Part shown: one piece after another, positions 50,431-57,952 of the stretch
How the letters are laid out: each line of letters starts with the position of its first letter
Position numbering within the stretch: position 1 is the first letter of the stretch
Assembly: GCA_030526405.1 (NCBI GenBank)
Contig: JAUNCZ010000006.1
Coordinates: 29,629-93,628 of the forward strand
Source: Lachnospiraceae bacterium
Lineage (GTDB): Bacteria; Bacillota; Clostridia; Lachnospirales; Lachnospiraceae
Direction of reading: 5' to 3'
DNA: 64,000 nucleotides
The notes under the pieces: model-generated
Told to the model about the DNA's origin: nothing
Database searches by the model: none
The model's input: only the letters and a program-made list of their open reading frames with translations
Program-made: the position numbers and the translations under genes

Positions 50431-52881
50431 TCAGGGATTCATCATTCCGTAATAGGCCTGTCCCAGACCGATTCCACCGTCGTTTGGCGGAATCAGGCTG
50501 TGGGTCAGCACTGTAAAATTCTCCTTTTCCAGTCCCGTCTGCACCATCTCAAGAAGAAGGAGATTCTGGAAACAGCCGCCGCTTAAGGCTACCCTGTTGA
50601 CTCCTTTTTCCTGCCGGATCCTGATGCAGCTCTGAATCAGCATATCCGCCAGACCTCTGTGGAACAACCATGCCAGATACTCCGGCTCCTCACCGGAAAG
50701 CCTTCTCTCCAGAAGTCCCTTCACCAGAAGGTCTGTGGCCAGCACAAGGGAGGAACCCTCCTGCTGCTGCGCTCTGTCCACACGGAGGCTCCACCGATCT
50801 TTTTCACCACCGGACAACTGATTCTCTTTATTCACTTTAGTATCGATAGTATCCGTATTATCTCTGTTTTCCTGTTTTTCCGTATTTTCTCTTCTCTGCC
50901 GCTTCACCCACCGCTCTGCTGCAAACTGCAGGGCTGTGGATGCCTCGCCCTCAAAGGTGGAGGCTTTTCTGATGCCAAGAATTGCACTGACTCCGTCAAA
51001 CAGCCGTCCTGCGCTGGTGGACACAACGGAGTTGATTTTTCGATCTGCCATCACCAGCTGCATCTTCAGAGTCATTGCATCGCAGAGTTCCAGCTTCTCT
51101 GCCAGCTCTGCTGTTTTTTCCTTATCCTTCAGGAGGCTGTACAGCATGGATACCGCAATGCGCCATCCTTCTTTAGAGGAACTGTCCCCTCCGATCTGGA
51201 GAAATGGCTTAATATGTCCTTCCCTTGTATAGCCATGGCTGTCGCAAAGCAAAAGTTCACCTCCCCAGATGGTGCCGTCCTCTCCGTAGCCGGTACCGTC
51301 GAAGGAAAGGCCGATCACCGGCTCTGTGGTATCATTTTCCGCCATACAGGATAAAATATGTGCGTAATGATGCTGGATCTTCACCACCGGAAGTCCCAGC
51401 TCCTCAGCCAGCAAAGTGGAATTATATCCTGGATGGAGATCACAGATCACCTTCTCCGGCTGTACCTCCAGAAGGGTCTGAAATCTCTGAATAGTCTCCT
51501 TTAAGGCGGTGACGGTTCTGAGATCCTCCAGGTCCCCCACGTAGGGAGAAGGGTAAAACAGTCCGTTTACGCCAATGCAGAAGGTATTCTTCAGCTCGCC
51601 TCCCATGGCCAGCACACAGCCCTTCATCTCCCGGGAGGAAAGGGTTGGCAGGGGAGCATAGCCCCTGGACCTTCTGATCATATAGGGAGCATCTCTGTAA
51701 AAATCCATGACGGTGTCGTCCGCACGGATCCGGATCATTCGATTATGGGAGAGAATGGTATCACACAGATACCCCAGTTCCTCCGATGCATCCCTGTCAT
51801 CTCTGCAGATGGGAGCTCCGGACACGTTGCCGCTGGTCATCACCAGGCAGTCCGGCATCTGAATGCCATCCTCCTCACCGGGATCAAACAGCAGAAGCTG
51901 AACCGGTGCGTAAGGCAGCATCACACCCACCTTTGGGTTATCCGGTGCAATGGATGGTGCCAGACGGCCCCCCTCCTTTTTCTCCAGCAGAAGAATAGGC
52001 TTCTGATGACCGGTGAGGATCTCCCTCTGGGCCTCTGTAAAGCTGCATTCTCTTTCCACCGTTTCCATATCCCGCATCATCACCGCCAGAGGCTTCATGG
52101 GTCTTGTCTTTCTGGTGCGCAACAGCTGCACCGCCGATTCCGCGGTGGCATCACAGCAGAGATGATAGCCTCCAATTCCCTTGATGGCGGCAATTCCCCC
52201 CTCTGCGATCACCCTTCTGGCCTCCCGGATGGCTGGGGCATTCTGTATCGCTGCTCCTGCATCCAGCTCCCTGTTGGTGATGGCTGTTTTATCTGTTTTT
52301 CCCGGCGGCAGGATATAGACCCTGGGGCCGCAGTCATTGCAGCAAACCGGCTGGGCATCGTATCTTCTGGTGGCCGCACTGTAATATTCCTCACTGCATT
52401 CCGGGCACATGGGATATTCTTTCATGCTGGTGCGCTCTCTGTCATAGGGCAGAGCATCCAGAATGGTAAGCCGGGGACCACAGCAGGTGCAGTTGATAAA
52501 GGGATGATGAAACCGCCGATCGGCCAGGTTCTCCAGCTCCCTTTTACACTCCTCGCAGATGGCGATATCAGGAGAAATGAAGATTTCCCCTGTGGTTTTT
52601 GCACTTTCTATAATACTGAATTCCGGATATTTCCGGCTCTCCTCCAGTGGATGACTGTCAATCTTCAGGATGGCCGCCCTTTTTGGAGGCTGGTTTTTCA
52701 ACAGCTCTTCAAACTGCTGCACCTGACTCTCCGATCCCTGGGCGTAGATTTCCACAAATGGTCCCCTGTTGCACACACTGCCGGTGATCCCCACCGCTGC
52801 AGCATGACGGCTTACTGTGGGGCGAAATCCCACCCCCTGGACGATCCCGTATACCCGGATCTGTTTTGTAATCACGTTCAT
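50431..52881 (-). CDS. hypF: Carbamoyltransferase HypF
   Basis: 816 residues. Acylphosphatase domain first (RVYGIVQGVGFRPTVSRHA, residues 9-27), then two zinc fingers (CEECKREL...CTCCGP, CPECSEEY...CNDCGP), a YrdC-like domain and a Kae1-like domain with HHYAHILSCMAEN. It activates carbamoyl phosphate and passes the group to HypE. It is about 50-60 residues longer than usual because of a Gln/Asn/Glu-rich linker near residues 670-715. It follows the fused nitrogenase-like gene by 16 bp. Confidence 0.95.
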   Translation of the reverse strand: MNVITKQIRVYGIVQGVGFRPTVSRHAAAVGITGSVCNRGPFVEIYAQGSESQVQQFEELLKNQPPKRAAILKIDSHPLEESRKYPEFSIIESAKTTGEIFISPDIAICEECKRELENLADRRFHHPFINCTCCGPRLTILDALPYDRERTSMKEYPMCPECSEEYYSAATRRYDAQPVCCNDCGPRVYILPPGKTDKTAITNRELDAGAAIQNAPAIREARRVIAEGGIAAIKGIGGYHLCCDATAESAVQLLRTRKTRPMKPLAVMMRDMETVERECSFTEAQREILTGHQKPILLLEKKEGGRLAPSIAPDNPKVGVMLPYAPVQLLLFDPGEEDGIQMPDCLVMTSGNVSGAPICRDDRDASEELGYLCDTILSHNRMIRIRADDTVMDFYRDAPYMIRRSRGYAPLPTLSSREMKGCVLAMGGELKNTFCIGVNGLFYPSPYVGDLEDLRTVTALKETIQRFQTLLEVQPEKVICDLHPGYNSTLLAEELGLPVVKIQHHYAHILSCMAENDTTEPVIGLSFDGTGYGEDGTIWGGELLLCDSHGYTREGHIKPFLQIGGDSSSKEGWRIAVSMLYSLLKDKEKTAELAEKLELCDAMTLKMQLVMADRKINSVVSTSAGRLFDGVSAILGIRKASTFEGEASTALQFAAERWVKRQRRENTEKQENRDNTDTIDTKVNKENQLSGGEKDRWSLRVDRAQQQEGSSLVLATDLLVKGLLERRLSGEEPEYLAWLFHRGLADMLIQSCIRIRQEKGVNRVALSGGCFQNLLLLEMVQTGLEKENFTVLTHSLIPPNDGGIGLGQAYYGMMNP

Positions 52882-52897
52882 ATCTATTCCTCAACCA

Positions 52898-55432
52898 TTA
52901 ATGCATTTTTCCTGAAACTGCAAAATGGGGAAGATCCAGCCAGCTTCCTGTATACTGCTGAACCAGGTTCTTCAGCTCCGGATCTGCCATGATCCAGTCA
53001 TAGTCCCCCTGATATACAGCTTCTGTAAACTGCTTTTCTCCTGTAAGACGAAGATCCCCTTCCCGGGAAATCTCCGGCAGCTTCATAAACCAGGTAGCCA
53101 CACAAACCTGTCCGGCACCCTTTTCAAGAAGCAGCTTTCTCATGGTCACTGCACTGACCTGCTGGGACACAATGAGGATGTTCTTTCCCTGACAGTTCTC
53201 TCCCTGGGGCAGCTGTCTCAGAAGCCCCTCCAGGATCTCCTCTGCCAGAGGATCCCATATCTCATAGGGAGTTCCGAACCGTTTCTCCAGATATCTGGCC
53301 GCTGCCACACCGGAGGGTGCCGCCACCAGATTCTTCCGGGCTTTCCCTGCAGTTTTCACCCGCTCCAGTCCGCAGTCCATACCATAGGTATCCACAGTAT
53401 TCCAGCCCTGTTTCTTAAGAACAGCCTGAATTTTCTTCCCTGCAGAAAGATCGCTGTAGTTCAGAGGGGTTACCCCCAGAACACCGATACGGTCCTCCTC
53501 CACCATCTGATTTCCCTTTTCTCCTGCTCCTTCCGAAACTTCTGACTGCTGCGGAACAGCACTGGGCTTCTGAACTTCAGATACCTGCTGGACCTCTTCC
53601 GCAAACACAGAAAACAGCTCCAGATACGCCTTCTTCTCCCCTTCATCATAGAGATCCATTCCGTTGGTCTCCACAGTCAGAACAGGCAGTTTTGTTTTCT
53701 TCTCTGCCATTCGGCGAAGGGCATGATAATCCGTAGCGATCACCGCCGGCACCGGTGTTCCGATCACCGATGCAAAGGCTGGTTGTATCTCATTCACAGC
53801 TGTAGTCAGTTTTCCAACCAGCTGGTCATCTCTACCCAGGATGGCATCCATATCACGAAGTCCGGCACTGAAGATGGCACTTTTCTGACGGAACCATCGG
53901 GGCTCATCAAAACCGCAGATATTTCCCACACAGCCGCCGGCATCACAGATTACCTGAATACCTCCCAGCTCAAACAGTACTCCCACCGCACCGGACTGAT
54001 CCGGCGCAAATGGTGTCAGATACCGACGGAAGGCAAGGTTTGCAGCATGTTCCGGAATCTCTGTTTCCGGAAGCATAGTAAATTCCGTGGTCTTCAGAAT
54101 CTGATCTTCAGGAGCATGCCCCTCCAGAAGGCTATCCAGAGCTTCATAAAAACGCCATACTGCTGCGTAGCCGAAGGGCTGGATATCACCGTTCCAGTTC
54201 AGACATGGTCTGTCCTGATGATAATAGCCGGCATCCTTGCCTATACAGATATCCACCGGACTCTCCACCGGATCATAGGCCACCATGGTGGGCTCCAGAT
54301 TGGAGTAGATCCTGGTTTCAGGACTCAGTTTTGCCAGCTGCTGCACAAAGAAGAAATTGTCAGCAGTTACCGTTCCAAAGATTTCCCGTACTGCATGTCC
54401 GGCAAGAATCAGGGCAGCAGACAGCTCAAAGGGATCTCCATTCATACACTCTCCCACAGAAAAAACAAGGGGAGTCTCTGATTTCTGCCATTTATTTCGA
54501 AAATGCTCCGCCGCTGTCTGCGCCTTTTCATAGTAGGCTGTATCCTTCAGCTCCAGCCCTAATGCGGCTCCCAGGGCTTTATACTGTTTCCGGATTCTGT
54601 CCGGATCATAAAATCGTCTTAATTCAATAAATGGCACCTGGAGATTTTTCTGGAAATCCTCTGCAGCGAATCTGGCTTCCGGATTCAGCACAAGGTTAAA
54701 ATTTGCCTCTGCCATCTGCAGAAACTCCTCATAGGTCTCACAGGTAGAAATCTCCCGGATTTTCTTTACGCCCATCTGCTGCAGCAGTTCATACAGCTCA
54801 CAATCCTTCACAAGAGGAGCAAAAAATCCCAGAATATTCACAGAGGTGGATTTTTTCTTCCTGGGCTCCAGCAGGGAATACAGGGACTGGCGCACATGTA
54901 CCATAGGGGGCTTTCTTCCCTCACGGGTCAGGGCATACATATAGGAAGGCTTCACAGGAACCGGTACCCTCTCCTCCGCCTTTCTGCAGACACGCTCCAT
55001 ATCGGTACCCAGCAGAGCATCCACACAGGTGATGCAGATCATGATCACCGAAGGCTTGTTTTCCAGGCTGTTGTACACCTCCTCCACCGCCTTGGGAATC
55101 TTCTTCAGATGACGTCCCGTTACAATATCTGTCTCATTCATTGTCAGATAGAAAAACCGGTTGGCATAACCCGGAATCCGGCTGATCAGAGAGGTATTTC
55201 TTCCACAGCAGCCCGGGGCCACCAGCAGCATCACCGAACCGGGAATGGCAAGAGCTGCCCTTTTAACACCAAAGCCCTCCGCTCCCGGAGAATTAAATGC
55301 CAGGGCCGCAGGAGAGCTGTAAATCAGGTGCTTTCCTGAAACCAGGGCATCCGGAAGCTGCTTCAGTCCTCTTTCACTGATCTCTCTGGCAGTAAAACAG
55401 CTGACCTTTGTTGTTGTATTATTATCTGTCAC
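52898..55432 (-). CDS. Fused NifD-like/NifK-like nitrogenase component 1 protein (module 2)
   Basis: 844 residues containing two component 1 domains in one chain. The first (to about residue 470) has APGCCGRNT (Cys75, Cys76), TDIVTGRHLKK and ICITCVDALLGTD (Cys133, Cys136). The second starts near GVLFELGGIQVICDAGGC and matches the separate NifK-like protein of module 1, including the GC-x8-DExRW pattern. A low-complexity EVQ/SA-rich stretch (about residues 635-665) interrupts the second domain. As in module 1 the second domain lacks the second P-cluster Cys (VIGTPVPAV). It is not a classic NifEN or NifDK. It lies between nifH-like 2 and hypF. Confidence 0.87.
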   Translation of the reverse strand: MTDNNTTTKVSCFTAREISERGLKQLPDALVSGKHLIYSSPAALAFNSPGAEGFGVKRAALAIPGSVMLLVAPGCCGRNTSLISRIPGYANRFFYLTMNETDIVTGRHLKKIPKAVEEVYNSLENKPSVIMICITCVDALLGTDMERVCRKAEERVPVPVKPSYMYALTREGRKPPMVHVRQSLYSLLEPRKKKSTSVNILGFFAPLVKDCELYELLQQMGVKKIREISTCETYEEFLQMAEANFNLVLNPEARFAAEDFQKNLQVPFIELRRFYDPDRIRKQYKALGAALGLELKDTAYYEKAQTAAEHFRNKWQKSETPLVFSVGECMNGDPFELSAALILAGHAVREIFGTVTADNFFFVQQLAKLSPETRIYSNLEPTMVAYDPVESPVDICIGKDAGYYHQDRPCLNWNGDIQPFGYAAVWRFYEALDSLLEGHAPEDQILKTTEFTMLPETEIPEHAANLAFRRYLTPFAPDQSGAVGVLFELGGIQVICDAGGCVGNICGFDEPRWFRQKSAIFSAGLRDMDAILGRDDQLVGKLTTAVNEIQPAFASVIGTPVPAVIATDYHALRRMAEKKTKLPVLTVETNGMDLYDEGEKKAYLELFSVFAEEVQQVSEVQKPSAVPQQSEVSEGAGEKGNQMVEEDRIGVLGVTPLNYSDLSAGKKIQAVLKKQGWNTVDTYGMDCGLERVKTAGKARKNLVAAPSGVAAARYLEKRFGTPYEIWDPLAEEILEGLLRQLPQGENCQGKNILIVSQQVSAVTMRKLLLEKGAGQVCVATWFMKLPEISREGDLRLTGEKQFTEAVYQGDYDWIMADPELKNLVQQYTGSWLDLPHFAVSGKMH

Positions 55433-55449
55433 TAGTACGGCTCCTTTCC

Positions 55450-56202
55450 TTATTCCTGTTCCAGTAGCATATTGGCCAGATCAAAGAATACTCTGCTGAC
55501 CTCTGAATCAGGATCGCCCTCAATTACGGTTTTTCCCTGATCCTCCCAGTAGTTGATATCATTGGATCTGGGCACCTGGCCCACAACCTTAAGACCCCTT
55601 TCCGCTGCAAATGCCTGCACCTTTTCTGTCTCATTTTCCACATTTCTGTGGTTCAGGATCAGTCCAAGCACCTTGGCATAGCTGCGATCCTCAAAATTCT
55701 TTACTGCACTGTTGATATTGTTGGCAGCATAGAGAGCCATCTTCTCTCCGGAGGTGACGATCAGCACCTTCTCCGCATAGCCCTCACGAATGGGTGCCGC
55801 AAAACCTCCGCACACCACATCTCCCAGAACATCATAGAGCACCACATCCGGCTTCTCCCGCTCAAACAGCTCCAGATCCTCCAGCAGCTGGAAGGTGGCA
55901 ATAATACCTCTGCCGGCACAGCCCAGCCCCGGTGTGGGACCGCCAGTCTCAATGCAGAGGATATTACCGAATCCAATTCTGGAAATATCCTCCAGCGTTT
56001 CCGGATCCTCATCCTTCTCCCGCATATAATTCATCACCGGCATCAAAGGCTCTCCCCCCAGCAGATTAATGGTAGAATCCGCCTTTGGATCACATCCAAT
56101 CTGGATTACCTTTTTTCCCAGCATGGCAAATGCTGCCGCCAGATTGCTGGTGATGGTAGATTTACCAATGCCGCCTTTTCCATAAATAGCAAGTTTTAAC
56201 AT
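55450..56202 (-). CDS. NifH-like iron protein (module 2)
   Basis: 250 residues, very similar to the module 1 copy. It has Walker [10 protein letters not shown] (9-17), GCDPKADST, Cys95 in PGLGCAGRG and Cys131 in [10 protein letters not shown], so both [4Fe-4S] ligands are present. It differs most in the C-terminal third. It is the first gene of the operon and is 17 bp before the fused component 1 gene, its likely electron acceptor. Confidence 0.93.
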   Translation of the reverse strand: MLKLAIYGKGGIGKSTITSNLAAAFAMLGKKVIQIGCDPKADSTINLLGGEPLMPVMNYMREKDEDPETLEDISRIGFGNILCIETGGPTPGLGCAGRGIIATFQLLEDLELFEREKPDVVLYDVLGDVVCGGFAAPIREGYAEKVLIVTSGEKMALYAANNINSAVKNFEDRSYAKVLGLILNHRNVENETEKVQAFAAERGLKVVGQVPRSNDINYWEDQGKTVIEGDPDSEVSRVFFDLANMLLEQE

Positions 56203-56334
56203 ACTGATTTCCTTTCATCCCAAAACTATATATGACAATACTGCCGAAGAATTCCTGCAGGATTCCTCTCCTCACTGCCGGAACGGAATGCAGTGAACTT
56301 TCTTCTATGCGTTACTTTTTATTGATTAACACAA

Positions 56335-56377
56335 AGAGCGACAGGTGCTCCTCCCCCCGGGAAGCACCTGTCGCTCT
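56335..56377 (-). promoter_or_regulatory. Strong hairpin upstream of nifH-like 2 (possible attenuator)
   Basis: AGAGCGACAGGTGCT (56335-56349) pairs perfectly with 56363-56377 over 15 bp around a 13-nt loop. On the minus strand TTTGTGTTAATC follows. It is 133 bp before the operon start, with no upstream minus-strand gene left unterminated. Confidence 0.5.
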
Positions 56378-56414
56378 CTATTACCCACCTGATATCCTGA
56401 AACTGCGTAACAGA

Positions 56415-56502
56415 TTCAAGTCGACGCTTGCGGAGACTTGGCGCGCGATTCTGGTCAGCTTTAGCTGACATCTTCCTATCAGAATCGCTGCGCATCCTCG
56501 CG
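56415..56502 (+). repeat. Dispersed repeat, partial copy D
   Basis: 88 bp matching the left half of copies A and B (TTCAAGTCGACGCTTGCGG through GCGCATCCTCGCG) with one change (GTCGACG for GTCTACG); the right half is missing. Confidence 0.75.
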
Positions 56503-56849
56503 CCCTAGATGCACAACATTGTTTCAGCCCGGAATCACCTCGCCGTCACAGTCATGTTTTTTTCTCTCTCTATCCTTTCAGGATTCACTTTCGGATCGCA
56601 CGCTTACCGTCAGGTCATTCTGAAAACGGAACGCAGACTGCCGAAGCAGCTATATGAAACAATACAATTTCATACAGTCAGGCCGCCCCAAAACACTACT
56701 CAATCCGTCCACTCTATACACGAGGGTACGGTCTGTCCTGCGTTCATGTTACTTGAATACTAGCATACTTTATCAGTATTATCCAGTATTTTTTTATATT
56801 ATGTTGTTTTTTTGTATACTTTTTCACATATAGCAGTTCCACAGCAGAA

Positions 56850-56876
56850 ATCAAGTCGACGCTCGCGGTGACTTAG
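56850..56876 (+). repeat. Dispersed repeat, short fragment F
   Basis: ATCAAGTCGACGCTCGCGGTGACTT-like 25 bp matching the first hairpin of the element only. Confidence 0.45.
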
Positions 56877-57014
56877 CCTGCAGTGGTTCATTTTCCAACC
56901 AGTACAAAGCGCGCTTGTAACGCACTCTCCCAGCCAGATTTTTCATAAAACGTATCTGTATTTTGTTTGCCAGGAAAATAACACAATTTCCTGGCAAGAT
57001 TACAGTGTCAAAAG

Positions 57015-57175
57015 GTCAGAGCCACCGGTGCTTGCACGTACGGTGGTGATAGACCTTGTGACACGCCCCAAAGATGAGGATGTAAGTGGGGCGCAAGCAC
57101 CACGATATCCGAATCTTGGGGAGGATTGTGGGAGTACGAAGTACGAAACAATCCGTGTAATCTGTTTTTGGGGGC
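57015..57175. ncRNA. Candidate structured element next to tRNA-Gln
   Basis: GGTGCTTGC (57027-57035) pairs with GCAAGCACC (57093-57101), and GCCCC (57065-57069) with GGGGC (57088-57092). A third stem, GGATTGT/ACAATCC, follows at 57124-57152. Nested stems suggest a folded RNA or palindromic mobile sequence. Strand and family are undetermined. Confidence 0.35.
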
Positions 57176-57200
57176 TTTTGACACCCGAATCCTGGCAAAT

Positions 57201-57231
57201 GAAAAAAGCTCCAGATTTTCATCTGGAGCTT
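57201..57231 (-). terminator. Terminator of tRNA-Gln
   Basis: AGCTCCAGAT/ATCTGGAGCT stem with TTTTTTC on the minus strand, 7 bp after the tRNA. Confidence 0.85.
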
Positions 57232-57236
57232 CAAAA

Positions 57237-57308
57237 CAGGGCTACAAGGATTCGAACCTTGAAATGACGGAGTCAGAGTCCGTTGCCTTACCATTTGGCG
57301 ATAGCCCT
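57237..57308 (-). tRNA. tRNA-Gln (anticodon CTG)
   Basis: 72-nt cloverleaf read on the minus strand: acceptor AGGGCTA/TAGCCCT, D-arm GCCAAATGGTAAGGC, anticodon arm ACGGA-CTCTGAC-TCCGT, T-loop TTCGAAT. Discriminator G; CCA is not encoded. Confidence 0.95.
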
Positions 57309-57490
57309 TTGTCTTGCAATGAATATTATAATATATCAGGTTCTTAAAAAATGCAAGTACTTTTTTCAATTTTTTTCAAAAAAAGTGATTTTTTCTCAAA
57401 AACCCTGGAAAACTCCCCTTTCACAGGCCTTTGGTAAGGATTACTATATTCTTCATTCTATATTTAGTAAATATCATTATGTTCTTTTCA

Positions 57491-57540
57491 TTGACAATCC
57501 TTCAATTTTGTATTATTTGTATTATATACATTAATACAAA
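57491..57540 (+). promoter_or_regulatory. Promoter and YtrA-type operator
   Basis: TTGACA at 57491-57496 and a perfect 9-bp inverted repeat TTTGTATTA-N7-TAATACAAA (57516-57540) just downstream, 37 bp before the regulator ATG. The repeat would overlap the -10/start region and suits self-repression. The -10 box itself is unclear among TATTAT-like sequences. Confidence 0.6.
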
Positions 57541-57577
57541 GAGAACTTACACACTATAATACACAGGGAGGAACCCA

Positions 57578-57952
57578 ATGATTATTTCCATTGACGATTA
57601 TTCTGAGATTCCTATTTATCAGCAGATACGGGATCAGATTGTGATCGGCCTGTCCCAGGGAAAGCTAAGACCCGGGGAACAGCTGCCCACTGTTCGAACT
57701 CTGGCGGCTGAGATTGGAATCAATACCATGACAGTAAGCAAATCCTACCAGCTTTTAAAACAGGAGGGCTACATTGTTACAGACCGTCGAAACGGAGCCA
57801 GAATCCGTTCTGATTTCCCAGATATCCGCCAATTCAGCGAAGAGAATCTGTTACTACTGAAAAAAATAGCTTCAGAGGCCAAACTGGCAGGACTTTCCCG
57901 GGAGGATTTCCTGCTGGAATGCCAAAAGGCATACGGAGGTGAAGAATTATGA
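57578..57952 (+). CDS. GntR-family regulator, YtrA subfamily
   Basis: 124 residues. Winged helix-turn-helix at residues 10-75 (PIYQQIRDQI, LRPGEQLPTVRTLAAEIGINTMTVSKSYQLL), then a short C-terminal dimerisation helix, typical of the small YtrA class. Such repressors control membrane/ABC genes in their own operon. It overlaps the next gene by 4 bp (ATGA) and is preceded by an inverted repeat likely to be its operator. Confidence 0.9.
   Translation: MIISIDDYSEIPIYQQIRDQIVIGLSQGKLRPGEQLPTVRTLAAEIGINTMTVSKSYQLLKQEGYIVTDRRNGARIRSDFPDIRQFSEENLLLLKKIASEAKLAGLSREDFLLECQKAYGGEEL

Larger units (their letters stand above)
56203..57236. other. Long gene-free region upstream of the nitrogenase-like operon
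   Basis: About 1 kb with no convincing protein gene. It holds a 15-bp hairpin (56335-56377), repeat fragments D and F, an AT-rich stretch (56757-56840), a TTGCCAGGAAA/TTTCCTGGCAA hairpin (56968-56999) and a structured element at 57015-57175. An 84-codon plus-strand frame at 56509-56763 has no ribosome site and is not called. Confidence 0.6.

Noticed and set aside
42760..56202. True nitrogen fixation (nif) cluster
   Set aside because: Component 1 proteins lack the cofactor ligands and one P-cluster ligand, NifH proteins are short, and nifB, nifE/N in classic form and nifV are absent.
42760..56202. Chlorophyllide or F430 (Bch/Cfb) reductase system
   Set aside because: No tetrapyrrole-modifying or coenzyme F430 genes lie nearby, and the association with hyp and hydF does not fit.
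56509..56763. 84-codon plus-strand frame
   Set aside because: No ribosome site, odd composition and position within a repeat-rich spacer.
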